A stretch of 40,566 nt of DNA from an uncultured Clostridia bacterium (GTDB lineage: Bacteria; Bacillota; Clostridia; Oscillospirales; Ruminococcaceae): the NCBI GenBank assembly GCA_947631265.1, contig CANRKQ010000005.1, positions 1 to 40,566 of the forward strand. The letters run 5' to 3'. A program made the position numbers and the translations under genes. Of the stretch, positions 9,279-18,195 are shown in pieces (positions within the stretch are counted from its first letter, which is position 1; every line of letters begins with the position of its first letter). The notes under the pieces are model-generated. The model did no database searches, was not told where the DNA came from, and was given only the letters and a program-made list of their open reading frames with translations.

Positions 9279-9312
9279 AAAAGCCCTAAGCCTTTAAAGG
9301 AATAGGGCTTTT
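9279..9312. terminator. Hairpin terminator
   Basis: AAAAGCCCTA...TAGGGCTTTT stem. Confidence 0.75.
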
Positions 9313-9371
9313 GATGGAAACTTTCTGATAAGTTTTTCATAATAAGAATTAATTGAATAAAAGAATTTATG

Positions 9372-9911
9372 TTACTCTTCCATTTGCTTACCTAAAAACA
9401 TTGCCGCAGCTTTTGTAAGAATAAGTTTACTTTGGTCGCCCTTTGCGTTGTCGTCGCTTGCAAGCAGAGCAACAGCGCCGGTAACAGTACCCTCCGAGAT
9501 AATAGGCGATATAGCCAGAGCCTTCTTAGAAACACCTTCAATCGGCATAACAGGCGTTTCGCCGTCTTCATAGGTAAACGATTTACCGCTTTGGAAAAAA
9601 TCCTCAAGAGCCTGAGACACTCTTCGCTCAGAATACTCTTTTTTACCCTGTCCCGAAACCGCTACTACATGGTCGCGGTCAAAAACAACGACTGTTCCTC
9701 CGTCAAGCTTATGGATTACGTCTGCCGCCTGAGTTGCCGATTCACTTAGCTCGTGAACGGGCGAATACTTTCTGAAAATAACATTTCCGTCGTTATCAGT
9801 ATAAATTTCAAGCGGACTTCCCTCTCTTATCCTTAATGTTCTTCTTATTTCCTTTGGAATAACAACTCTTCCAAGATCATCAATTCTTCTTACTATTCCG
9901 GTAGCTTTCAT
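9372..9911 (-). CDS. spoVT: Stage V sporulation protein T (AbrB-type N-terminus, GAF-like C-terminus)
   Basis: MKATGIVRRIDDLGRVVIPKEIRRTLRIREGSPLEIYTD; start ATG 9911 with GGAGG SD. Confidence 0.95.
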   Translation of the reverse strand: MKATGIVRRIDDLGRVVIPKEIRRTLRIREGSPLEIYTDNDGNVIFRKYSPVHELSESATQAADVIHKLDGGTVVVFDRDHVVAVSGQGKKEYSERRVSQALEDFFQSGKSFTYEDGETPVMPIEGVSKKALAISPIISEGTVTGAVALLASDDNAKGDQSKLILTKAAAMFLGKQMEE

Positions 9912-10131
9912 TTTTATTTCCTCCAATTTTTTTATTCAAAGTCACGATAGTTATATTGTTTACATAAAACAAAAATTTATACTATTTTTTTGAACTCTAA
10001 ATTTGTTTTTGTGATTTATCCGCAAAGATACTAAACAATAACAAATTTATAAAATCCTGCATTAAACAATCATCATTCAAATATATTATTATTTATAAAT
10101 TAAAATTTATAATTGCCAGAATTTAAAGCAA

Positions 10132-10159
10132 AAAGCCCGAGCCGTTAAGCTCGGACTTT
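10132..10159. terminator. Hairpin terminator
   Basis: AAGCCCGAGC...GCTCGGACTT. Confidence 0.6.
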
Positions 10160-10179
10160 AAAATCTTTTTTATTATTAT

Positions 10180-10629
10180 TTATTCTGTTTTTTCTTTTTC
10201 AACCTGCGTTTCTGCCTGCATATTCTTCTGTTCCAAAAGCAAATCGCGTATCTCGGTCAACAGCGATATGTCTGTTACGACAGGCTCGCTCTCCTCTTCC
10301 TTAGGCTTGTCCTCTATCTTTTTGCCAAACTCCTGAGCCTTGTTTACAGCCTTAACAATCAGAAAAACAGTAAACGATATAAGCAAAAAGCTGACAATTG
10401 CGTTGATAAAGCTGCCTATTCCAAATCCTCCCGGAGCCCATTCTGCAAACTTTTCTATACCAGCCTCTCTTAACACGACCCCAATAACAGGCGTCAGAAT
10501 ATCTCCTACTAAAGATGTAACGATGGCGGTAAATGCAGAACCTATGATCAAACCTACCGCAAGGTCGAGAACATTTCCCCTGGAAATGAACTCCTTAAAC
10601 TCGGCAATAAAGCCTTTTTTCTTTTCCAT
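10180..10629 (-). CDS. mscL: Large-conductance mechanosensitive channel
   Basis: EFKEFISRGNVLDLAVGLIIGSAFTAIVTSLVGDILTPVIG. Confidence 0.95.
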   Translation of the reverse strand: MEKKKGFIAEFKEFISRGNVLDLAVGLIIGSAFTAIVTSLVGDILTPVIGVVLREAGIEKFAEWAPGGFGIGSFINAIVSFLLISFTVFLIVKAVNKAQEFGKKIEDKPKEEESEPVVTDISLLTEIRDLLLEQKNMQAETQVEKEKTE

Positions 10630-10966
10630 ACAAATTACCATACCTTTCAAAGAACTTGAGCCGGTTTCTATAATTAAAAAAAATACGGAAATACCTAAAC
10701 ATTTGCTTAACCTTTTTTAATTTATTCTTATATTCCGGCGGCATAGACCAAATGCGCGTGAAAAGTGTATTCACGCTAAAATCTACTATATTTAAAGATT
10801 TCTTCGGTAATTATAACATATATTTTTCGCCTTATCAACAAAATAACTGACAACATTTTATTTTTTTATTTATTTTTACATATTATTTTCAGTAAGTTTT
10901 TCTTCTTGCTTTTTTATATAAGAAGTAGTATAATAAATTGAAATATGAATAAAGGGATGATGAAAC

Positions 10967-11941
10967 GTGCTGCGCAATTTAATACCTGAACAATTTGTAA
11001 ACATTTATTACGGAATCCTGATTCTTGCAAGCTTTTTTATAACCCTTTGCGGTATAAAGCTGTTTCGCGTATTTCTGCCAAAGGATCAGGGACGTGAATT
11101 TGCAGTAAACGGAAAGCTTTCGGAGGGAAAACCGCGCGGCGCGGGTATTATTCTGGTAATAGCGTTTATATTATCATCGGTATTGTTTGTTCCGCTTAAC
11201 TCAGAGCTTATTATTTATCTTGCCCTGATTTTTATAGAAATGATGAGCGGATATTTAGACGACAGTTCAAAAGTGCCTTGGGGCGAATACAAAAAAGGTA
11301 TTATCGACCTTGTTGTTTCAATAGGCATTTCCATTACATACTACGCATTTAACGGCAGCGTGATCAACTTTGCTATGCTCGGAATAAAGGGTGTTAAAAT
11401 CCCTGCGGTAATATTTATTATTCTGGGAGTAATTCTAGTCTGGGCATCTATAAATGTTACAAACTGCTCCGACGGTGTAGACGGACTTTGCGGAAGTGTT
11501 TCGACAATTTCTCTTTTTACCGCATATATTATGCTTTTCTTACTGGGAAAAGATCAAAATTTCAGTTCTATGCTGCTTATAATGATAATAACCGTTTTAA
11601 CATATCTTTGGTTCAATGCGTCTCCAAGCAAGCTGCTTATGGGAGATGCAGGCTCAAGGGCGCTGGGTGTAATTCTGGCAATTGCATTTTTGCAGACAGG
11701 CTCGCCGTTTACGTTTATATTTGCAGCGTTTATTCTTATACTCGACGGTGGACTAGGCTTAATTAAGGTCAGCGCTATCAGATATTTAAAGCTTAAAAAT
11801 TTTATGAAGAATACAAGAACGCCTATCCACGACCATATGAGAAAAATCAAGGGCTGGAGCGATACACAGGTTGTATTCAGATTCAGCATATTGCAGATTG
11901 TCATTTCATTGGTTGTGACTGCGCTTGCTCTTAGATTTTAG
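10967..11941 (+). CDS. MraY-like polyprenyl-phosphate phosphoglycosyltransferase family protein
   Basis: NCSDGVDGLCG, LLMGDAGSRALG, PIHDHMRKIKGWSDTQVVFRF. Confidence 0.8.
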   Translation: MLRNLIPEQFVNIYYGILILASFFITLCGIKLFRVFLPKDQGREFAVNGKLSEGKPRGAGIILVIAFILSSVLFVPLNSELIIYLALIFIEMMSGYLDDSSKVPWGEYKKGIIDLVVSIGISITYYAFNGSVINFAMLGIKGVKIPAVIFIILGVILVWASINVTNCSDGVDGLCGSVSTISLFTAYIMLFLLGKDQNFSSMLLIMIITVLTYLWFNASPSKLLMGDAGSRALGVILAIAFLQTGSPFTFIFAAFILILDGGLGLIKVSAIRYLKLKNFMKNTRTPIHDHMRKIKGWSDTQVVFRFSILQIVISLVVTALALRF

Positions 11942-11965
11942 TTGTACTTTTAGGGGGATATTTAA

Positions 11966-12607
11966 TTGTTAGGATATTATAATTACTCGGTAATAGTTAC
12001 CTACATCGGACTTGCCTCATCGATTTTGGGTATTACACAGGTTATTGAGGCGTATTCCGGACACGGCGACTACTCATTAGCTTTTCTGTGCTTGCTTTTT
12101 TCAGGACTTTGCGATATGTTCGACGGAAAAATTGCCAGAAAGATGAAGAACCGCACCGATCGGGAAAAGGTTTTCGGCATACAGATCGATTCTCTTTGCG
12201 ACCTAGTTTGCTTCGGAGTATTTCCGGCAATACTGGGCTATTCATTCGGCTTTAACTATGGACTGGGACTTGCCGCAGCATATTGTATAATCCAGGGCGC
12301 CGTAATAAGACTGGGCTTTTTCAATGTTATGGAGCAGGAAAGGCAAAAGGAAACTGATGAGAACAGAGTCGAATACAGGGGACTTCCAGTAACGTCGGTT
12401 GCGATTATTCTTCCTATAATCTATCTCGGAAAATCTTTTGTCGGAGCTAATCTTTTCCCATATATTTTTCAGGTGTTTATGATTTTGACAGGTGTTTTGT
12501 TCCTGTTGAAATTCAAGGTAAAAAAGCCGCATATCAAGGGTATGCTAATTCTATTCACAATAGGGATTCTAATACTGATAGGATTTATCAGAGGGCAGCT
12601 TAAGTAG
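11966..12607 (+). CDS. pssA: CDP-alcohol phosphatidyltransferase (probable phosphatidylserine synthase)
   Basis: CDMFDGKIARKMKNRTDREKVFGIQIDSLCD motif; directly followed by psd; TTG start. Confidence 0.8.
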   Translation: MLGYYNYSVIVTYIGLASSILGITQVIEAYSGHGDYSLAFLCLLFSGLCDMFDGKIARKMKNRTDREKVFGIQIDSLCDLVCFGVFPAILGYSFGFNYGLGLAAAYCIIQGAVIRLGFFNVMEQERQKETDENRVEYRGLPVTSVAIILPIIYLGKSFVGANLFPYIFQVFMILTGVLFLLKFKVKKPHIKGMLILFTIGILILIGFIRGQLK

Positions 12608-12637
12608 GTTACATATTTAATTACAATAGAGGTTTTT

Positions 12638-13540
12638 ATGAAGTACAGAGATTTAAACGGAAATGAATTTAATGTCAGCACCCTTCAGGATAAGCTTTTA
12701 AGGCATATATACTCATCACCAGTAGGCAGAGCGTTAATAAAGCCGCTGACATTTGACGTTGTATCTTTTATAGCAGGCGCTTTTTTAAATTCGCGTTTGT
12801 CACGAATATTCATAAGACCTTTTATAAAAAGCAACCATATTGATATGAGCATATATGAAAAGGGTCGGCTTTTTACCGCCGGTGAAAATATCAACAGCCG
12901 TATGCGCAGCAGGTATTATGGATACACTTCTTACAATGACTTCTTTACTAGAAGAATAAAAGCGACTGAGCGAGTTATCGGCAGCAGCGAAATTATTTCG
13001 CCAAGTGATGGAAAGGTTTCTGCCTATAAGATTTCAGATAATACTGAATTTGAAATTAAAAACTCTGTGTACTCTATAGCCTCAATACTGAAAAGCAAAG
13101 TGCTTGCAGAAAAGTTCAAAGGCGGATATGCTGTTGTAATAAGACTGTCGGTTGATGATTACCACAGATATTGCTATTGCGCAGACGGCAGAAAATCGCA
13201 AAACAGACGTATAAACGGAATTCTTCATACGGTAAATCCTGCGGCATTTGAAAGCGTCAAGGTTTTTAAGGAGAACTCAAGAGAGTACTGCTTGATCAGC
13301 ACAGGAAAGGATATTGTCATTCAGATGGAGGTTGGCGCTTTGATGGTAGGTCGTATCTCCAACAGAGAAAAATATCCTTGTGCAGTTTCTAAAGGAGAGG
13401 AAAAGGGCTTTTTTGAATTTGGCGGTTCGACCATAGTGTTGCTTATTCAAAAGGGCAGAAAACTTTGCCATGACTTTTTGAAAAACACAGAGGAAGGCTT
13501 TGAAACTACTGTTAAACAGGGCGAAAATATTGCTAATTAA
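12638..13540 (+). CDS. psd: Phosphatidylserine decarboxylase proenzyme
   Basis: TSYNDFFTRRI, SPSDGKVSAYKI, VDDYHRYCYCADG, FGGSTIVLL self-cleavage motif. Confidence 0.92.
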   Translation: MKYRDLNGNEFNVSTLQDKLLRHIYSSPVGRALIKPLTFDVVSFIAGAFLNSRLSRIFIRPFIKSNHIDMSIYEKGRLFTAGENINSRMRSRYYGYTSYNDFFTRRIKATERVIGSSEIISPSDGKVSAYKISDNTEFEIKNSVYSIASILKSKVLAEKFKGGYAVVIRLSVDDYHRYCYCADGRKSQNRRINGILHTVNPAAFESVKVFKENSREYCLISTGKDIVIQMEVGALMVGRISNREKYPCAVSKGEEKGFFEFGGSTIVLLIQKGRKLCHDFLKNTEEGFETTVKQGENIAN

Positions 13541-13605
13541 AAGTATATTTAACTGCAAACAGTATAAATTATTTATTATTAAGCTTAATAAGGATCGGAT
13601 AAATA

Positions 13606-15579
13606 ATGAATATTCAGGATTACGAAAAATTTGACAGAGAAAATGCATATTACGGCAATGATTTAGGAGCGTTAATTATTGATGATAAAACTCAATTCAA
13701 AGTATGGGCGCCTAATTCATCAGCCGTTTTTTTAAATCTATACAGCGAGGGCGAGGGCAATAATCTTATTGAGAGTATACCTATGCAAAGACTTGAAAAG
13801 GGTGTATGGTCGCTTATAGTTTCAAAAAACTTAGACGGACGCTTTTACACCTATACATTTGAATATGACGGACAGCGCATAGAAACAATAGACATATATG
13901 CTAAGGCTTGCGGCATTAACGGCGACCGAGGCGCTGTAATTGATTTTAAAACTACCGATCCTGACAATTGGGAAAATGTCAGATCACCCAAGTGCAAAAG
14001 CCCCTGCGACGCGATTATTTACGAAACGAACGTAAGGGATTTTTCAATAGATAAAACAAGCGGAGTAACTGAGAAAAACCGAGGTAAGTTTTTGGCTTTC
14101 ACCGAAAGCGGAACATCTTATAACGGTACAAAAACCTGTCTTGAGCATTTAAAATCTCTTGGAATTACTCATATACACCTGCTGCCTGTATTTGATTTTG
14201 CAACTATAGACGAGAAAATCCCCATCACTGAAAATAAAAACTACAACTGGGGCTACGACCCGAAAAATTATAATTGTTTAGAGGGTTCATATTCAACAAA
14301 CCCCTATGATCCGAAAACCAGAATAGTAGAATTTAAAAAGCTTGTTCAAACACTTCACGAAAATAATATAGGGGTAATAATGGATGTGGTCTATAACCAT
14401 ACATATGAAAGTGAAAAATCCTCCTTTCATAAGACATTTCCCTTTTATTATCACAGAACCTCGCACAATTGGTTTTCAAACGGTTCCGGCTGCGGTAATG
14501 AATTGGCGTCTGAACGTGCTATGGTAAGAAAATTTATTTTAGATTCTGTTGAATTCTGGGCAAAAGAGTATAAAATAGACGGCTTTAGATTTGACCTTAT
14601 GGGTCTTATAGATATAGAAACTGTAAACTTAATAAGAGACAAGCTGACTGAAATCAATCCGCAGATACTGATGTACGGAGAAGGCTGGACAGGAGGGGAA
14701 TCTCCTTATTCTTCTCAAAAGCTTGCATACAAGTGGAACTCTTACCAATTTGCAAGAGTAGGTTTGTTTAACGATAATCTGCGTGACGCCGTAAAGGGCG
14801 CTGTTTTTAATATTTATGACAAGGGTTTCGTTAGCGGAAACTTAAATGCTGTAAATATCATAAAACGGGGACTTGTCGGAAGTATTCCGCACAGCCAGCT
14901 AAATGAAAACTATGAGGCTTGCTTTGCATATAATCCAACCCAGACCGTAAACTACTGCGAGGCACATGATAATCACACTCTTTGGGATAAGCTTACAGTC
15001 AGCTCTGAGCAGTATACCTTGGAGCAGCGAATTAAAATGGATAAGCTCTGTGCAGCCATTGTCATACTGGCACAGGGTATTCCGTTTTTAGAGCTTGGTC
15101 AGGATTTTCTGCGCTCTAAGCCAATGTCAGCAAGCGGCAAAGAAACTCTTGAGAGCAAGTATAACCCATTTAACGGCAACAGCTATAATGCTCCTGATGA
15201 AACGAACTCAATAAAATGGAATCAGAAATCTGAAAACATCGGCATATTCAAGTACTATAAGGCACTTATTGCATTGAGGAAAAAATATCCTCAGTTCAGG
15301 CTCAGCAAAAGAGATGACGTAGAGTCTCAGATGAGATTTTTCGATACAGGAGATAACAATATCATAGGCTATTCTCTTACTGATGCTAAGTCGGTAAACA
15401 GCTCTGTTATCGTTGTATTGTTAAATCCCTATACAGACAGCAGAGTTGTTAATATACCCGAAGGCGAATATACTGTTTTATTAAACTCAGAAGGTACAGA
15501 CGGGTCAAAGCTGAAAAAAATCATATGCAATAAGGTTGAAATCGACTCGATTTCTGCATTGGTACTTTTGAAAAAATGA
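13606..15579 (+). CDS. pulA: Type I pullulanase (GH13)
   Basis: YNWGYDPKNYNCLEGSYS (YNWGYDP signature), VIMDVVYNHTY, DGFRFDLMGLID, CEAHDNHTLWDKL. Confidence 0.92.
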   Translation: MNIQDYEKFDRENAYYGNDLGALIIDDKTQFKVWAPNSSAVFLNLYSEGEGNNLIESIPMQRLEKGVWSLIVSKNLDGRFYTYTFEYDGQRIETIDIYAKACGINGDRGAVIDFKTTDPDNWENVRSPKCKSPCDAIIYETNVRDFSIDKTSGVTEKNRGKFLAFTESGTSYNGTKTCLEHLKSLGITHIHLLPVFDFATIDEKIPITENKNYNWGYDPKNYNCLEGSYSTNPYDPKTRIVEFKKLVQTLHENNIGVIMDVVYNHTYESEKSSFHKTFPFYYHRTSHNWFSNGSGCGNELASERAMVRKFILDSVEFWAKEYKIDGFRFDLMGLIDIETVNLIRDKLTEINPQILMYGEGWTGGESPYSSQKLAYKWNSYQFARVGLFNDNLRDAVKGAVFNIYDKGFVSGNLNAVNIIKRGLVGSIPHSQLNENYEACFAYNPTQTVNYCEAHDNHTLWDKLTVSSEQYTLEQRIKMDKLCAAIVILAQGIPFLELGQDFLRSKPMSASGKETLESKYNPFNGNSYNAPDETNSIKWNQKSENIGIFKYYKALIALRKKYPQFRLSKRDDVESQMRFFDTGDNNIIGYSLTDAKSVNSSVIVVLLNPYTDSRVVNIPEGEYTVLLNSEGTDGSKLKKIICNKVEIDSISALVLLKK

Positions 15580-15601
15580 TTGTTTTAAAGAATAAATATA
15601 C

Positions 15602-15638
15602 AAAAGCGTTCGGACTAATTACAAGTCCGAACGCTTTT
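15602..15638. terminator. Hairpin terminator
   Basis: AAAAGCGTTCGGACT...AGTCCGAACGCTTTT perfect 15-bp stem. Confidence 0.85.
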
Positions 15639-15755
15639 TCATTTACTTTCCGCTATTCAATTTGTTCAGCCGATCGTTATATAACATATAACATCTACAT
15701 AAGACAAGTCTTGAATTGTCGGCAGAACAAATGAAGTCGCGCCATCGTCACGCCA

Positions 15756-17804
15756 TTATTTAACCTTTACTTTTATCAGTTTCTTGATCCATGAGCTGTA
15801 TATCTTTTTCGGTTTGAAATTCTTATCCTTATATGTAGTGTATGCTCTGATTCTTACATAGTAAGTTTTTCTGCTCTTTATTTTCTTGTTTTTGATAGTA
15901 AGCTTCTTCTTTGTAGTAAGCTTTTTGAATACTATCTTACTATTCTTGAACTTCTTGTTTGCAGATACCTGAACCTCATAGCCATTTGCTTTCTTTACTT
16001 TATTCCATGATACAGCTATCTTTTTCTTCGCATTGCTCTTAGCGGTAAGCCTAGAGATTTTTGCCTTCTTCATAAGCTTTTTAGCATTCTGCTTATCCTT
16101 TTTAACATCCTTTGGACTTCTGGTTGAAACTGTTTTAACTATTTTAGGTAATAGTGTAGTTGCCGGCGGTGCAGGTTTATTTAATTTGTCAAATGTCTTA
16201 ATGACATTTCCGCTTGCATCAAGAAATTCAATGCATCTTATTAAGAATACATAGTCCGACGCATCGCTCCAAGATTGCGTATATGCAGAGATAGTAAAAT
16301 TATCTCCTGCTTTTATTGGCTTTTTTAGCTCCAAATCACCAGTACACATAGTTAGACCTGTTACATCACTATTACCTTTTACAGTATTCCTTGAGTCAGT
16401 TCCGGCAACAGTAGCCAACAGATTAATGTTTGAATACTGATTGAAAGCAACATCTGAAGCACAATCGAATACACATCTTACTTTAACAATTCCTGCCATT
16501 GATGCGTCAGCCGATCCGCTTAACAAAGTTGTTCTATTCTTAGAACTGTAAATTAGACCGAGAGCCTGATCCTTTGCCATAGGCTCAACTATTTCAAAAG
16601 GCTCCGGTTCGCCCTCGTAAGCTGCCATAATTGAGTCGATCATTCCCTGCTGAGTAACTTCAATTGTTGCTCTGTCAAATAATGCAAATCCATTATCTCC
16701 ATTCCATCCGTTATCCCAATAAACAGGAACCAAACCTCTGGCTCTTGCGGCCTTGCATACCTCGCCTACATATAATTCACGATATGTAGTACTGTCAGGA
16801 TTATTATATGTCTTATCAATAGCGCCATACTCACCGATAATTACAGGATAGCCCTTTGACACAAATGATACATAACACCTTGTAAACTGATCTCTGATTG
16901 CTTTTTTCTCAGTATCTGTTCCCCACACAGCAGTATAGCCTGTCTCTGAAGGTTTCTCTGTACCGCAGAACCCATATGGATCATAATAGTGTACAGAAAC
17001 CATAATTCTCTGCTCATCAGCGGGTATCGAAGAATCTCTGTTAGTATCTGTTGGCAGAACAAAGCCGTAGTCTCCTACTGTTAGTTCAATATTTGTATTC
17101 CAGCCGGGAATCAAAAGCCATCTTTTAGCGTTGTTTCCGCCTGTCTTACGAACAGTATCAACGAAAATCTGATTATATGCGTTTATGTTTGAATAATAAG
17201 TCTTATTTACATTTCCACCGTAAGTAACGCCATCAAACTCTTCATTCATTGACTCAAATATGAGATGCTCGTCATAATCTTTAAACAATGTTGCTATCTG
17301 TTCCCAGCAAGCAGCATACTTTGCTTTGATTTCAGGCTGCTTTTCATCAGGAGCATTACATAACAGCCATCCGCCTTGTACGCTATTGTATCCGTCTCCG
17401 TGCATATTGATGATTGCATAAAGACCTTCATCGACACAGTAATTAACAACCTCTTTAATTCGAGCAAGCCAATTGGCATTTATAGTATAATTCGGAGCTT
17501 CTCCTATATAACTAAGATAAGAAATAGGAATTCTAACCGACTTAAAGCCCTGTGCCTTTACCGCTTGAATAAGCTCTTTTGTGATTTTTGTTTTTTGCCA
17601 TGCTGTTTCGTCCGGCGTTCCTGTAGTTGTTGCCTCAAGCTGATTTCCCACGTTCCAGCCGGGTCCCATGGCATCGGTAATCTCTTTTTGACTAAGATCG
17701 TCAAAAACATTATCTGCCGCAACAGTTGTAAATGCTGAAAATGATAATGCACTTGCTGCTACTACAACTGCTGAAATTCCTGCAATTATTTTTTTAAATT
17801 TCAT
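15756..17804 (-). CDS. Secreted GH5 family endoglucanase-like protein with an internal putative carbohydrate-binding module and C-terminal Lys-rich FN3-like domain
   Basis: Signal peptide; GPGWNVGNQLEA, KSVRIPISY, LIFESMNEEFD, VSVHYYDPYGF, VIIGEYGAID; basic tail KVKKANGYEVQVSANKKFKN... Confidence 0.88.
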   Translation of the reverse strand: MKFKKIIAGISAVVVAASALSFSAFTTVAADNVFDDLSQKEITDAMGPGWNVGNQLEATTTGTPDETAWQKTKITKELIQAVKAQGFKSVRIPISYLSYIGEAPNYTINANWLARIKEVVNYCVDEGLYAIINMHGDGYNSVQGGWLLCNAPDEKQPEIKAKYAACWEQIATLFKDYDEHLIFESMNEEFDGVTYGGNVNKTYYSNINAYNQIFVDTVRKTGGNNAKRWLLIPGWNTNIELTVGDYGFVLPTDTNRDSSIPADEQRIMVSVHYYDPYGFCGTEKPSETGYTAVWGTDTEKKAIRDQFTRCYVSFVSKGYPVIIGEYGAIDKTYNNPDSTTYRELYVGEVCKAARARGLVPVYWDNGWNGDNGFALFDRATIEVTQQGMIDSIMAAYEGEPEPFEIVEPMAKDQALGLIYSSKNRTTLLSGSADASMAGIVKVRCVFDCASDVAFNQYSNINLLATVAGTDSRNTVKGNSDVTGLTMCTGDLELKKPIKAGDNFTISAYTQSWSDASDYVFLIRCIEFLDASGNVIKTFDKLNKPAPPATTLLPKIVKTVSTRSPKDVKKDKQNAKKLMKKAKISRLTAKSNAKKKIAVSWNKVKKANGYEVQVSANKKFKNSKIVFKKLTTKKKLTIKNKKIKSRKTYYVRIRAYTTYKDKNFKPKKIYSSWIKKLIKVKVK

Positions 17805-17864
17805 AGCAATTTCCTTTCATATTATTTTTGATTTAATTTAAGCATACAATATTTGCTCATAAAT

Positions 17865-17894
17865 ATTATACAATAATTACATATACAAAGTCAA
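17865..17894 (-). promoter_or_regulatory. Sigma-A-type promoter of the GH5 gene
   Basis: Minus strand TTGACT-N18-TATAAT. Confidence 0.55.
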
Positions 17895-18195
17895 TAATTA
17901 TATTAATTTTTTATAAATAATGTACGTGTGACAATTTTTTGCTTTACTTTATTATTTTATCACATTATTAAAAAAATGCTATGGAATTAAACTTTTATTG
18001 CAAAATCCGGAATATATATCTTTGTACATACCGAGAAATCTTTTGTCAAAGGTCTTTATTTTTTTGAAAAATTATAGTATAATCATAGAGTACGCAAAAA
18101 TATTTATGAAAAATACAATAATTTTTCATAATGTGAATATGAACTTCAACTTAGTACTAAGACGAGATAAATCCAATTTAGGAATGGAGAATTTT

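Noticed and set aside
9432-9749. 105-aa plus-strand ORF within spoVT
   Set aside because: Antisense to a strongly conserved gene; no SD or homology pattern.
10756-10776. GCGTGAA...TTCACGC inverted repeat between mscL and the MraY-like gene
   Set aside because: Short 7-bp stem with no T run and no known operator match; too weak to call.
17998-18195. N-terminal 66-residue extension of the activase fusion in the ORF track
   Set aside because: It lacks an SD, has low-complexity AT-driven sequence, and contains a TATAAT likely to be the promoter; ATG 18196 has a good SD and begins the conserved domain.
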